Part shown: positions 1 to 7,488 of the stretch, piece after piece
Layout of the letters: each line of letters begins with the position of its first letter
How positions within the stretch are numbered: the first letter of the stretch is position 1
DNA from: Pseudooctadecabacter jejudonensis
GTDB taxonomy: Bacteria > Pseudomonadota > Alphaproteobacteria > Rhodobacterales > Rhodobacteraceae
Direction of reading: 5' to 3'
DNA length: 64,000 bases
NCBI RefSeq assembly: GCF_900172275.1
Contig: NZ_FWFT01000003.1
Location: 372,001-436,000, forward strand
Position numbers and translations under genes: made by a program
The notes under the pieces: generated by a model
Told to the model about the DNA's origin: nothing
The model's database searches: none
Seen by the model: only the letters and a program-made list of their open reading frames with translations

Positions 1-1
1 G

Positions 2-937
2 CACATCGAAGAGGCAGGTGTGCACTCCGGTGACAGCGCCTGCTGCCTGCCGCCCCACACCCTGCCCGCAGACATCATCGCGGAAATCAAACGTCAAACC
101 CGCGAACTGGCATTGGCCCTCAAAGTCGTGGGCCTGATGAACGTGCAATTCGCCGTCAAAGACGGTGCGGTTTATCTGATCGAGGTCAATCCTCGCGCCT
201 CCCGCACTGTCCCCTTCGTCGCCAAAGCCACCGATAGCGCCGTCGCCTCCATCGCCGCGCGCCTCATGGCCGGTGAGCCTCTGTCCAACTTCCCGCTGCG
301 CGAACCCTACGCTCCCGCCGACGATCCGATGGACGTCATGCCGCTCGGCAACCCCTTTACCTTGGCCGACCCGCACACCCCGTGGTTCTCCGTGAAAGAG
401 GCCGTGCTGCCCTTCAACCGCTTCCCCGGGGTCGACACAATCCTGGGCCCCGAAATGCGCTCCACCGGCGAAGTCATGGGCTGGGCGCGGTCATTCGACC
501 GCGCGTTTCTGAAGGCGCAAATGGGCGCGGGCGTCGATCTGCCCACGTCCGGCACGGTCTTCCTGTCCATCAAAGACACCGACAAAACCGACCAACTGGT
601 TGAGACCGCCCAGATCCTCGCAGGCCTCGGCATGTCGCTCTGCGCCACCAAAGGCACGGCCAGCTGGCTCAAGGACCGCGGGATCGACACGGCAGTCGTC
701 AACAAAGTGTACGAAGGCGGCCGCACCGTGGCGGATCTGCTGAAGGACGGCGAAATCGCGCTGGTGATGAATTCCACCGAAGGCACAGCCGCCGTCGAAG
801 ACAGCCGCTCCATCCGCGCCATCGCCCTGGCCGACCGCATCCCCTACTACACCACGCTGGCCGGGAGCCACGCAGCAGCACTGGCGATCAAGGCGAAGGT
901 TGAGGGGGACGTGAGGGTCAGGGCGTTACAGGGGTGA
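2..937 (+). CDS. carB: Carbamoyl-phosphate synthase large subunit, C-terminal part (truncated by the window edge)
   Basis: The reading frame is open from the first bases, so this is the last ~311 residues of a protein that normally has about 1,100. The large subunit makes carbamoyl phosphate from bicarbonate, ATP and ammonia supplied by CarA, feeding arginine and pyrimidine synthesis in the cytoplasm. Visible here are the end of the second ATP-grasp domain (HSGDSACCLPPHTL, then IEVNPRASRTVPFVAKA) and the C-terminal MGS-like allosteric domain (LSIKDTDKTD, ATKGTASWL, VMNSTEGTAAVEDSRSIR). The TGA stop is followed by a cluster of hairpins. Nothing is odd apart from the edge truncation. Confidence 0.96.
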   Translation, partial: HIEEAGVHSGDSACCLPPHTLPADIIAEIKRQTRELALALKVVGLMNVQFAVKDGAVYLIEVNPRASRTVPFVAKATDSAVASIAARLMAGEPLSNFPLREPYAPADDPMDVMPLGNPFTLADPHTPWFSVKEAVLPFNRFPGVDTILGPEMRSTGEVMGWARSFDRAFLKAQMGAGVDLPTSGTVFLSIKDTDKTDQLVETAQILAGLGMSLCATKGTASWLKDRGIDTAVVNKVYEGGRTVADLLKDGEIALVMNSTEGTAAVEDSRSIRAIALADRIPYYTTLAGSHAAALAIKAKVEGDVRVRALQG

Positions 938-945
938 ACGACTGA

Positions 946-1005
946 CCGAGCCTCGCTCGGCAATCGGTCCAGTGGACCGATTGTGTGGTTCACGGGCGGA
1001 GCCAC
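946..1005. repeat. Three tandem hairpins downstream of carB (REP-like element)
   Basis: Three inverted repeats lie almost end to end. The first is CCGAGC-CTC-GCTCGG (946-960). The second has perfect 10-bp arms CAATCGGTCC / GGACCGATTG around AGT (961-983). The third is a weaker GTGGTT / AGCCAC pair (985-1005) with one G-T wobble. No T-run follows, so a simple Rho-independent terminator is not convincing. The arrangement looks like a REP-type palindromic element or a structured 3' end of the carB transcript. It marks the border between GC-rich core DNA and the A/T-richer cassette that follows. Confidence 0.6.
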
Positions 1006-1067
1006 GGAAAGTCTACGGGGTGTCTAAGCCGAAGCAAGTTGGTGCCGTGCATCTCAAAGATGCATAC

Positions 1068-1469
1068 TTAATCCCCAAGTGCCCTAACTACAGGACTCAA
1101 GAACGACTTTTCGTCGTCCTTCGCGTCAACCACGCCAGCAAGAAAAACGCCTCTGAGAACGAATACCGTAATAATTGTTATGGACAGAATTGGACCGCCA
1201 AAAAGAGCGACCTGAGCTGTATCGGATATCGTTGTAAAATCATGCTCAAGAAAAATTAGAAGCAGCAAAACGAACAGCAGAAGAGCCATACCACCAACGA
1301 CAGCGATCGCATGAGAAAACGCTTGTCTTCTGAGAGAATTTGTCAAGGTCGCGCGTTGTACCCTTGCAGACCGAAGTTCAGCTTCTGCGTCGAGGTTTTT
1401 GACCGCGGGTTCATTTGCGAAATCAACTTCCGCCTCAGCGGAAGACGAATACGGTAACTTATTGCTCAC
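1068..1469 (-). CDS. Small two-helix membrane protein, candidate toxin partner of the adjacent Panacea-domain gene
   Basis: This 133-residue protein is not recognised as a named family. It has a charged N-terminal half (about residues 1-50), a strong hydrophobic helix at about 52-74, a second at about 87-110 and a short polar tail, so it should sit in the inner membrane. It starts at a GTG with no clear ribosome-binding site, 15 bases after the stop of the SocA/Panacea-type gene on the same strand, which suggests a bicistronic unit. Base composition is A/T-richer than the surroundings: one 60-base sample (1141-1200) is about 42% G+C. Small membrane proteins are among the known toxin types neutralised by Panacea-domain antitoxins, so a toxin role is a reasonable inference but is unproven. 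Confidence 0.6.
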   Translation of the reverse strand: MSNKLPYSSSAEAEVDFANEPAVKNLDAEAELRSARVQRATLTNSLRRQAFSHAIAVVGGMALLLFVLLLLIFLEHDFTTISDTAQVALFGGPILSITIITVFVLRGVFLAGVVDAKDDEKSFLSPVVRALGD

Positions 1470-1484
1470 TCAAAAACACCAAAC

Positions 1485-1952
1485 TCATTTCCGCTTCTTC
1501 GCCGTCTCGCGCTTTTGCTTGTAGTGCGAACGAATAAGGTCGTTTCCAATCGGTGCGAAAAAACCATATTCCCTGCTTGCAACGTCCCACGGTCCATTGG
1601 ATTCGTGAGTTATATCTGACAATTTGAATGCGGGCATATGCCCATATATTTCGTAGATTTCTTCGAGAAGCGACAGTTGATCTTCGTTCAAGTCCGCTGA
1701 GTCAAACATCGGAGAGGGATTTTGAAGTGTTACACCTTGCCCACGAAACTCATTATAAACGTCTGGAATGACAGGACCAAATTTCCACGCTTCAATTCGG
1801 TTTCGAAAGAGAGGCTCGTCATATATCTCCAAATGCCAGCCATGGCTGATATAAACTAACTTAAGCAGTTCCATTATCGAAAGGCGATCACCTTTCGATT
1901 CGCTGGTCTCGATGAACCAGTTTGCTACAGATCTCGCATCAACGGCGATCAA
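1485..1952 (-). CDS. Panacea/SocA-like (DUF4065) domain protein, candidate antitoxin
   Basis: About 155 residues from a TTG start at 1952, preceded by GGGAG; the frame stays open upstream to another TTG at 2018, giving 177 residues. The start of the domain is typical: ARSVANWFIE, then LSIMELLKLVYISHGWHL, then the EAWKFGPVIPDVYNEF segment. This fold occurs in the Caulobacter proteolytic adaptor SocA and in the promiscuous antitoxin family PanA. It is the first gene of a two-gene unit with the small membrane protein 15 bases downstream. The A/T-rich composition and the unusual start codon suggest horizontally acquired DNA. Other possible roles are a phage-associated regulator or a protease adaptor. 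Confidence 0.75.
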   Translation of the reverse strand: MIAVDARSVANWFIETSESKGDRLSIMELLKLVYISHGWHLEIYDEPLFRNRIEAWKFGPVIPDVYNEFRGQGVTLQNPSPMFDSADLNEDQLSLLEEIYEIYGHMPAFKLSDITHESNGPWDVASREYGFFAPIGNDLIRSHYKQKRETAKKRK

Positions 1953-2117
1953 AACGCTGCTCCCATTACTCTGTGATATATCGTGCAATGAAACACTTTT
2001 GCAATAGCAAAAGAACAAAAAGAGAACATTTTAGCTGCTCCTCGCGCTCGCCGCCTGTTGCTCTCACCCAACAGCCGATGGCCCCCCTTCCCCCATCACC
2101 ACCCTCTCCCGCACGCA

Positions 2118-2558
2118 TCACCGCACACCCTCCCCCGCAACCCGCCGCTCTGCCTTCTCATCTTCCACCGCAAAATCCCCCCACTCCGGCCTGTTGCGCG
2201 CGTGGGCCAGCACCTCGTCGGGCTTCGTGATGTAATCCATCGTGTCCGGCCCATCGATCAGCTTGGCCAACCGGAAGTACATGAACGCCTGCAGCACGCG
2301 GTTCATCCTCTCCGCGTAGCCCGGCCCCATGTCCGCAAAAAACTTCACCACATTCGCATCCAGCCGCATCGTCACCTTGCGGCGTTTGGGGTCGCGCCGG
2401 TCCTGGTCTTTCCAGATGGTATGCCACTCCACCGGGATCGCGCGGGTCTGGCTCAGGTGGCCCATCATATCCGCCTCAAACATGCGCATGGCGTCCACGC
2501 CAAAGCCCCAGTGTTTGCGCTCAGTCTTGGTCATCTTTTCAGGGTCAAGTTCGTTCAT
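2118..2558 (-). CDS. BrnA-like antitoxin/DNA-binding protein without a BrnT partner
   Basis: 146 residues from the ATG at 2558, chosen because AAAGGAGA lies 7 bases upstream; a longer frame exists but has no such site. The segment around RRDPKRRKVTMRLDANVVKFF (about residues 55-75) matches the ribbon-helix-helix DNA-binding part of the BrnA antitoxin family (the R-x-T-x-R-L-D strand followed by a helix). In classic systems BrnA neutralises the RNase BrnT and represses its own promoter. No BrnT-like gene is next to it, so this is an orphan or a regulator with another duty. Four phased repeats about 75-115 bases upstream of its start could be its operator. Confidence 0.7.
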   Translation of the reverse strand: MNELDPEKMTKTERKHWGFGVDAMRMFEADMMGHLSQTRAIPVEWHTIWKDQDRRDPKRRKVTMRLDANVVKFFADMGPGYAERMNRVLQAFMYFRLAKLIDGPDTMDYITKPDEVLAHARNRPEWGDFAVEDEKAERRVAGEGVR

Positions 2559-2631
2559 ATCCGCGTCTCCTTTCCCCCAACCTGCGCCCAAAGGGTTAAC
2601 GAAACCGCAGCACGCCGCGCTGGCCCCGTTG

Positions 2632-2672
2632 CCATACGCCAGCCATACGCCTGCCATACGCAAACCATACGC
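2632..2672. repeat. Four direct repeats of CCATACGC at an exact 11-bp period
   Basis: CCATACGC starts at 2632, 2643, 2654 and 2665, with three variable bases between copies. On the other strand it reads GCGTATGG. One copy per helical turn puts all copies on the same face of the DNA, as seen in operators of cooperatively binding ribbon-helix-helix proteins. The array lies between the divergent starts of the BrnA-like gene (2558, minus strand) and the KAS III-like gene (2735, plus strand), so it could control either or both. Confidence 0.7.
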
Positions 2673-2734
2673 CCCGTCACGCTTGCATTTCTGGGGTGAA
2701 CAGGCTCAGATGTCGGCCAGCTTGGGGGACCGAA

Positions 2735-3856
2735 ATGTATTCAGCAGCCATCACCGGATCGGGCGTTTTCACACCCGAACACGTCATCACGAACGACGAA
2801 CTCGTCGCCGCATTCAACGCCTATGCGGATGTTTACAATGCTGAAAACGCTTCACAAATCGCCGCCGGAGAGGTCGAGGCAAAGCCGCATTCGTCGTCCG
2901 ATTTCATCCTTGCAGCCTCCGGCATCGAACGGCGCTATGTGCTTGATAAAACGGGCGTTCTCGACCCAACCCGCATGTACCCCAACCTGCCCGCCCGCGC
3001 CGATGACGAACCCAGCCTGATGGCCGAAATGGCCGCCGACGCCGCCCTGCAGGCCTTGGCCCAGGCGGGCCGCGCCGCAGGCGATGTGGACGCCGTGCTC
3101 TGTGCGGCATCCAACCACGAACGCGCCTACCCTGCCATCGCGGTCGAGATCCAGAAAATGCTGGATATTCAAGGCTTTGCTTTTGATATGAACGTCGCCT
3201 GTTCCTCGGCCACCTTTGGCATTCAGACCGCCACGGATATGATCCGCGCGGGCTCCATCCGGTCCGCCCTCGTGGTCTGCCCTGAAATCTGCTCCGCCCA
3301 CCTCGAATGGCGCGACCGCGACTGTCACTTCATCTTCGGAGACGTGGCCACAGCCCTTTTGATCGAACGGGACGACGCCCTCCAAACCCCTCATTTCAAG
3401 GTAAAATCCACGCGACTGGCCACAGAGTTTTCCAACAACATCCGCAACAACAACGGCTATCTGCGCCGCACCCGCGACCAGATGGAAGACCGCCGCGACA
3501 TGCAATTCATGCAAAATGGCCGCAAGGTGTTCAAAGAAGTGCTGCCGCTGGTCAGCAAACACATCGCCACCCACATGGCAGACGAGGGCATAGCGGCCAA
3601 TGATCTCAAACGGTTATGGCTGCATCAGGCCAACAAATCGATGAACGACTACATCGGCAAAAAGGTCCTTGGCCGCACGCCCGAGGACGGTGAACAACCC
3701 AACATCCTGCAAGACTACGCCAACACCTCCTCCGCAGGGTCCATCATCGCCTTTTCCAAATATTCCGAAGATTTGGCAGCCGGCGATCACGGGCTGATTT
3801 GCTCCTTCGGGGCTGGCTATTCCGTGGGCTCCGTCATCGTCAAAAAATCGGCCTGA
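2735..3856 (+). CDS. Beta-ketoacyl-ACP synthase III-like (FabH family) enzyme
   Basis: 373 residues, longer than typical FabH (~320). The ATG at 2735 is chosen because GGGGG lies just upstream and the protein then opens with the usual family start (MYSAAITGSG). The thiolase-fold catalytic triad is present: Cys156 in NVACSSATFG, His297 in LWLHQANKSM and Asn330 in DYANTSSAGS. Family members condense an acyl-CoA with malonyl-ACP. This longer subgroup carries extra sequence after the first strands (about residues 30-100) and an NNIRNNNGYLRR segment near residue 235. No other fatty-acid gene is adjacent, so substrate and pathway are open; it could serve fatty-acid initiation or a secondary product. 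Confidence 0.85.
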   Translation: MYSAAITGSGVFTPEHVITNDELVAAFNAYADVYNAENASQIAAGEVEAKPHSSSDFILAASGIERRYVLDKTGVLDPTRMYPNLPARADDEPSLMAEMAADAALQALAQAGRAAGDVDAVLCAASNHERAYPAIAVEIQKMLDIQGFAFDMNVACSSATFGIQTATDMIRAGSIRSALVVCPEICSAHLEWRDRDCHFIFGDVATALLIERDDALQTPHFKVKSTRLATEFSNNIRNNNGYLRRTRDQMEDRRDMQFMQNGRKVFKEVLPLVSKHIATHMADEGIAANDLKRLWLHQANKSMNDYIGKKVLGRTPEDGEQPNILQDYANTSSAGSIIAFSKYSEDLAAGDHGLICSFGAGYSVGSVIVKKSA

Positions 3857-3945
3857 GGGGCGGAAAACAACCGACCGACCGGCCCCGTCATGGCCCGTTA
3901 ATCTTTTGGGCCCAAACTCACCTAAACGACCGATCCGGCTGTCTT

Positions 3946-3992
3946 TGTTTCAAAAATATCCCGGGGGAGGCCGCAGGCCGGGGGCAGCGCCC
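3946..3992. terminator. Intergenic A-run plus two GC hairpins between convergent genes
   Basis: The 170-base gap between the KAS III-like gene and arsH (convergent) holds the motif GTTTCAAAAATATCCC, then GGCC-GCA-GGCC (about 3969-3979) and GGGGC-AGC-GCCCC (about 3980-3992). Read on the minus strand, the hairpins are followed by a T-rich stretch, so the element could end transcription coming from arsH or from both sides. It resembles the other short A/T motifs found between genes in this window. Confidence 0.45.
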
Positions 3993-4026
3993 CTTTCAAT
4001 CAGAATGACCCAGCCACCGCGGGGCG

Positions 4027-4749
4027 TCATGTAGTGACACGTGTGTGCACATCCTCAAGGGATTCGACCCGCTCAGAATACCGATCCACCAGCATGTCTT
4101 TGCGGCCACGCGTCATAATCGTAAAGCGCGCCAGCTCCTCCATCACATCCACAATGCGATTATAGAGGGAGGACGGCTTCATCCGGCCGTGTTCAAATTC
4201 CTTCCACGCCATGGGCACAGACGACTGGTTGGGGATGGTCACCATGCGCATCCAACGGCCCAGGATTCGCATCTGATTGACGGCGTTGAACGACTGCGAC
4301 CCGCCGGACACCTGCATGACCGCCAAGGTCTTTCCTTGGGTCGGACGAATGCCACCGATGGGCGCGAGCGGCAGCCAATCGATTTGGGTTTTCATGATCC
4401 CCGTCAACGCGCCATGCCGTTCAGGCGACGACCAGACCATGCCTTCGGACCACAGCGCCAATTCGCGCAACTCCGACACTTTGGGATGATCTTCTGGCGC
4501 ATCATCAGGCATGGGCAACCCGCTGGGATCAAAGACCTTTGTCTCACATCCCAGCGCCCGCAACACCCGCGCTCCTTCTTCTGCAGCAGCGCGTGAATAG
4601 CTGGTTTCGCGCAACGACCCGTAGAGCAACAAAATCCGCGGCGGATGCTTCGGCGCATCCGGCCCCGCCAGCGCCGCCACATCGAGGGGTTTCATCATCC
4701 CCTCGACGATATTGGGCATGTCGGAGGTGTCCAGATCAGCCACTTTCAT
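4027..4749 (-). CDS. arsH: ArsH-type NADPH-dependent FMN reductase
   Basis: About 240 residues of the flavodoxin-like ArsH family. These enzymes use NADPH and FMN; members have been reported to oxidise trivalent organoarsenicals and to act as quinone or azo reductases. The flavin-binding loop [10 protein letters not shown] (about residues 45-54), the [11 protein letters not shown] loop and the [14 protein letters not shown] region are typical. The start is uncertain: ATG at 4749 overlaps the upstream gene by 14 bases, while a GTG at 4743 has better spacing from GAGG. No arsR, arsB or arsC lies nearby, so arsenic regulation is not shown by context. The overlap suggests co-transcription with the HTH gene. 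Confidence 0.9.
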   Translation of the reverse strand: MKVADLDTSDMPNIVEGMMKPLDVAALAGPDAPKHPPRILLLYGSLRETSYSRAAAEEGARVLRALGCETKVFDPSGLPMPDDAPEDHPKVSELRELALWSEGMVWSSPERHGALTGIMKTQIDWLPLAPIGGIRPTQGKTLAVMQVSGGSQSFNAVNQMRILGRWMRMVTIPNQSSVPMAWKEFEHGRMKPSSLYNRIVDVMEELARFTIMTRGRKDMLVDRYSERVESLEDVHTRVTT

Positions 4750-5188
4750 CCTCAAGATGCAGCTTCATATCGATCAGCACTTTTTGCAGCTCGACCGTTT
4801 CGCGCAGCAGACGTTTGGCTTCGTTCACCGTAATGACGCCATCTTCGATGGATTGCTGATATTCCGACATCAGCATCGCGAACCGCTGGCTCAGCGCAAT
4901 CACGTCGGAATTGATGCCCCCTTGCGAATTCTTGGGCGCGCTGTCTTTGTTCAGCGTACTGCCGTGCAATTCCGCCAAGGCGGATGTCACATGCGGATAG
5001 CTTGACGCGGCCTCAAGTTGGGCGACAGCGTCCACTGGCATGAATCTGTCCGAATGTTCTTCGGAATCAGAATAATAGCGGCCCAATGTCGCCTTGGATT
5101 TACCTGTCAATTCGCATGCGGGCTCAATCCCGACATCTTTGACAAGTGCTTCGGTGTGTTTCTTCAAATAGCTCCCGATGCCAGCCAT
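4736..5188 (-). CDS. Small helix-turn-helix DNA-binding protein
   Basis: 150 residues. The ATG at 5188 is chosen because AAAAGGGG lies about 10 bases upstream and the upstream in-frame sequence looks non-coding. Residues about 8-45 ([13 protein letters not shown]...[15 protein letters not shown]) read as a helix-turn-helix similar to small phage or chromosomal repressors. The C-terminal part (about 100-145) is a long amphipathic helix rich in Glu, Leu and Lys that may give dimers. It overlaps arsH, so it may regulate that gene and itself. A structured inverted repeat lies about 145-210 bases upstream. The target is unknown. Confidence 0.65.
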   Translation of the reverse strand: MAGIGSYLKKHTEALVKDVGIEPACELTGKSKATLGRYYSDSEEHSDRFMPVDAVAQLEAASSYPHVTSALAELHGSTLNKDSAPKNSQGGINSDVIALSQRFAMLMSEYQQSIEDGVITVNEAKRLLRETVELQKVLIDMKLHLEDESG

Positions 5189-5498
5189 ACCAATAACCCC
5201 TTTTGTTGGTGGCGCGGGGAATGCCCCCAGCCTTTTCCCATAAACCAACCCATCCTGCCGTGACAGATATAGCCCTGTGTCGGGCTTTGAAAGCCTGAAC
5301 ATCACAAGGATCGGTGCCTTCGGGCGCTGAAGGGTCAAGGGGCCTAACCCCATCCTAGGCCAAAGGGGCACCCCCTCGCGGCTTCAGGTCCCTTGACCCG
5401 CTGTTTCGTAGGTCGGCGTTTTGCGCCCCATCCACTCACGGACGAAACTAACGCCGCAGACCCTTGCAACGGGGTCTGCGGCGGTCCAAACCGCTGAT
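5189..5498. other. 310-base gap between divergent HTH gene and tdk
   Basis: No gene is supported here. The stretch must hold the divergent promoters of the HTH/arsH unit and tdk. Its one striking feature is the nested inverted repeat at 5332-5399, described separately. I found no tRNA, SRP RNA core or convincing small frame. Confidence 0.5.
5332..5399. repeat. Nested inverted repeats, possible structured RNA
   Basis: The outer arms GGGTCAAGGG (5332-5341) and CCCTTGACCC (5390-5399) are perfect complements. Inside them GGCCTA (5341-5346) pairs with TAGGCC (5356-5361) around a 9-base loop, and further GC-rich words (GGGGC, ACCCC) could pair. The whole can fold as a ~70-base branched structure on either strand. 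It could be a small RNA, a leader element of the HTH gene transcript, or a bidirectional terminator. The sequence alone does not decide. Confidence 0.45.
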
Positions 5499-6095
5499 AT
5501 GGCCAAACTGTATTTCAATTATTCGACAATGAACGCCGGCAAATCGACAGTGCTGTTGCAGGCCGCGCACAACTATTCCGAACGCGGGATGCAGACCTAT
5601 TTGCTGACGGCGCAATTTGACAACCGCGGGGGCGAAGGCCGGATTGCCTCGCGGATTGGCATAGGGGCACAGGCCGATACCTTTGCCTTGTCAGACGATC
5701 TGTTCCGCAAGATCGAAGCCCGGTTGGCGCAAGGCCCCTGTGCCTGCGTGTTCGTGGATGAAGCGCAATTCCTCAGCGACGATCAAGTGTGGCAGTTGGC
5801 CCGCGCTGTGGATGATCTGGGGGTGCCTGTCATGGCCTACGGATTGCGGGTCGACTTCATGGGACAGTTGTTCCCTGGGTCCGCGACGCTTTTGGCGTTG
5901 GCCGATGAAATGCGCGAGGTGCGCACGATTTGTCATTGCGGTAAGAAGGCGACGATGGTTGTCCGATTGGACGGCAATGGCGATGTCGTCACCGGTGGCA
6001 ATCAAGTGCAGATCGGGGGCAATGAAAGCTACGTCAGTCTGTGCCGGCGGCATTGGCGTGAGGCCATGAAGGACGGGGATGCCACCCTGGTTTAG
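5499..6095 (+). CDS. tdk: Thymidine kinase (type II, TK1-like)
   Basis: 198 residues. It phosphorylates thymidine with ATP in the pyrimidine salvage pathway. The start is the ATG at 5499, which gives the normal N-terminus; upstream in-frame sequence is not family-like. The P-loop STMNAGKST sits at about residues 9-17 and the catalytic Glu88 lies in FVDEAQF. The zinc-binding lasso is seen as ICHCGKKA plus SLCRRHW near the C-terminus. It stands alone and is followed by a run of hairpins that should end transcription. Confidence 0.95.
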   Translation: MAKLYFNYSTMNAGKSTVLLQAAHNYSERGMQTYLLTAQFDNRGGEGRIASRIGIGAQADTFALSDDLFRKIEARLAQGPCACVFVDEAQFLSDDQVWQLARAVDDLGVPVMAYGLRVDFMGQLFPGSATLLALADEMREVRTICHCGKKATMVVRLDGNGDVVTGGNQVQIGGNESYVSLCRRHWREAMKDGDATLV

Positions 6096-6123
6096 GAGCC
6101 ATTCCGCCTGCGGCTGGCGGGGG

Positions 6124-6189
6124 CAAAAATTTGAAAAATTTTTGCTTTCAAAATCTTTGCAAGATTTTGGCCTCCGGCGGGAGTTTTTT
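6124..6189. terminator. Three tandem hairpins with T-run, tdk terminator
   Basis: Hairpin 1 (6124-6144) has 9-bp arms CAAAAATTT / AAATTTTTG. Hairpin 2 (6149-6169) has 9-bp arms CAAAATCTT / AAGATTTTG. Hairpin 3 (6172-6183) is CTCC-GGCG-GGAG followed by six T's. The third is a plausible Rho-independent terminator for tdk; the first two are A/T-rich and symmetric and could act on the convergent ghrB-like transcript as well. Confidence 0.75.
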
Positions 6190-6208
6190 GGTCAGATGAA
6201 GGTCGGGC

Positions 6209-7156
6209 CTAGTTGACCCGTTGGGGCGGGTCACCCCCCTCAGCCCATGCGATGATATTGTCCAAAGCCATTTGCCCCATGGCCTGTCGGGTTTCCGCTG
6301 TAGCGGAGCCGAGGTGGGGCAGCAAAAAGGCATTGTCCAGAGCCCGAAGGCGGTCGGGCACGTGGGGTTCGTTTTCGTAGACGTCCAGGCCTGCGCCGGT
6401 GATCTGGTCGGTCTCCAAGGCCTCAATCAGGGCGATTTCGTCGACAACCTCACCCCGCGAGATATTGATGAAAATGCCGCTGGGTTTCATGGCGGCCAAG
6501 GCCGCAGCGTCGATGAGTTTTGTGGTCTCGGACCCGCCCGGAGTGGCCACGACGACGAAATCGGCAGCGGCCATGACGGCGTGCAGCCCGTCCAGTTGTT
6601 GCGCGGGCACGGCCGTTACTTTGGGGGAGCGGTTGTGGAACACCACGTTCATTCCAAACCCGTAGTGGCAACGGGCCGCAATGGCCTGACCGATGCGGCC
6701 CATACCGATGATGCCCACCGTTTTGCCCGTCACGTGGGTGCCCAGCAGGCCCTTGACGTCAAAGCCGCCCCATGCGCCCGACCGCACCATGCGTTCGCCT
6801 TCGCCCGCGCGCCGCGCGGTGCCCAGCAGCAGCGTCATGGCGATGTCGGCTGTGGCATCTGTCAGCACGTCGGGGGTGTTTGACACGATGACGTCTGCGG
6901 CGGCGGCGGCCTGTGTGTCGATGTGGTTGTACCCCACCCCGAAATTACCAAGCATCTTGGCGCGGATGTCGCCTGCGAATGCCTCAGCCGTGAACTGGTC
7001 GCCCAAGGTGGGCAGGATACAATCATAGGTGGCCAAAGCGGTGGCGCAGTCGGACACGGACATGGCGCCGCCCTCATGGAGGGTCACGTCGAATTTGGTG
7101 CGGGCTTGGTCCAACACGGGGGCTGCGATGGGGCGGGTGATCAACAGTTTCAGCAC
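6209..7156 (-). CDS. D-2-hydroxyacid dehydrogenase (glyoxylate/hydroxypyruvate reductase type)
   Basis: 315 residues of the D-isomer-specific 2-hydroxyacid dehydrogenase family. It probably reduces glyoxylate or hydroxypyruvate with NAD(P)H in the cytosol. The Rossmann motif GMGRIG is at 151-156. Arg234 (NISRGEVVDE), Glu263 (ENEPHVPDRL) and His281 (LLPHLGSAT) are the catalytic set. The start is GTG at 7156, 7 bases after GGAG, overlapping the csaA stop by 7 bases, so the two are translationally coupled. It is the last gene of the proC-csaA-dehydrogenase run. The exact substrate cannot be read from sequence. Confidence 0.9.
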   Translation of the reverse strand: MLKLLITRPIAAPVLDQARTKFDVTLHEGGAMSVSDCATALATYDCILPTLGDQFTAEAFAGDIRAKMLGNFGVGYNHIDTQAAAAADVIVSNTPDVLTDATADIAMTLLLGTARRAGEGERMVRSGAWGGFDVKGLLGTHVTGKTVGIIGMGRIGQAIAARCHYGFGMNVVFHNRSPKVTAVPAQQLDGLHAVMAAADFVVVATPGGSETTKLIDAAALAAMKPSGIFINISRGEVVDEIALIEALETDQITGAGLDVYENEPHVPDRLRALDNAFLLPHLGSATAETRQAMGQMALDNIIAWAEGGDPPQRVN

Positions 7157-7488
7157 ATGCGTTCTCCTACAGGGATGTCTTTGTCTGGCGCGATGAGGAC
7201 AACGCCGCCGATCGGATCATGAGCGCCCAGCACCAGCACTTCGGACATGAACGGGCCGATCTGGCGCGGCGGGAAGTTGACCACGCCCATCACCTGTCGT
7301 CCTACGAGGGTTTCCGGCGTGTAGTGGGCTGTGATCTGGGCGGAGGTTTTGCGTTCGCCAATCTCAGGGCCGAAGTCGATCCACATCTTGATGGCGGGTT
7401 TGTGGGCCTCTGGAAAGGGTTCGGCGCGCAGGACACGGCCCACGCGGATGTCGACGGCTAGAAAATCGTCAAATGTGATCTCAGCCAT
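7150..7488 (-). CDS. csaA: CsaA-like tRNA-binding domain protein
   Basis: 112 residues, the normal length for CsaA. The protein is a dimeric OB-fold that binds tRNA and has been proposed to have chaperone-like or secretion-related activity. The motifs DIRVGRVLRAEPFPEA, KMWIDFGPEIGERKTSAQIT and VVNFPPRQIGPFMSEVL cover the whole OB-fold. The ATG at 7488 is chosen because it gives the family N-terminus MAEITFDDFLAVDIRVG; it overlaps the end of proC by 8 bases. It probably forms one operon with proC and the hydroxyacid dehydrogenase. Confidence 0.93.
   Translation of the reverse strand: MAEITFDDFLAVDIRVGRVLRAEPFPEAHKPAIKMWIDFGPEIGERKTSAQITAHYTPETLVGRQVMGVVNFPPRQIGPFMSEVLVLGAHDPIGGVVLIAPDKDIPVGERMC

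Noticed and set aside
5332-5399. Possible SRP (4.5S) RNA gene
   Set aside because: The structured element lacks the conserved GGAAGCAGCC-type tetraloop and internal-loop sequence of SRP RNA.
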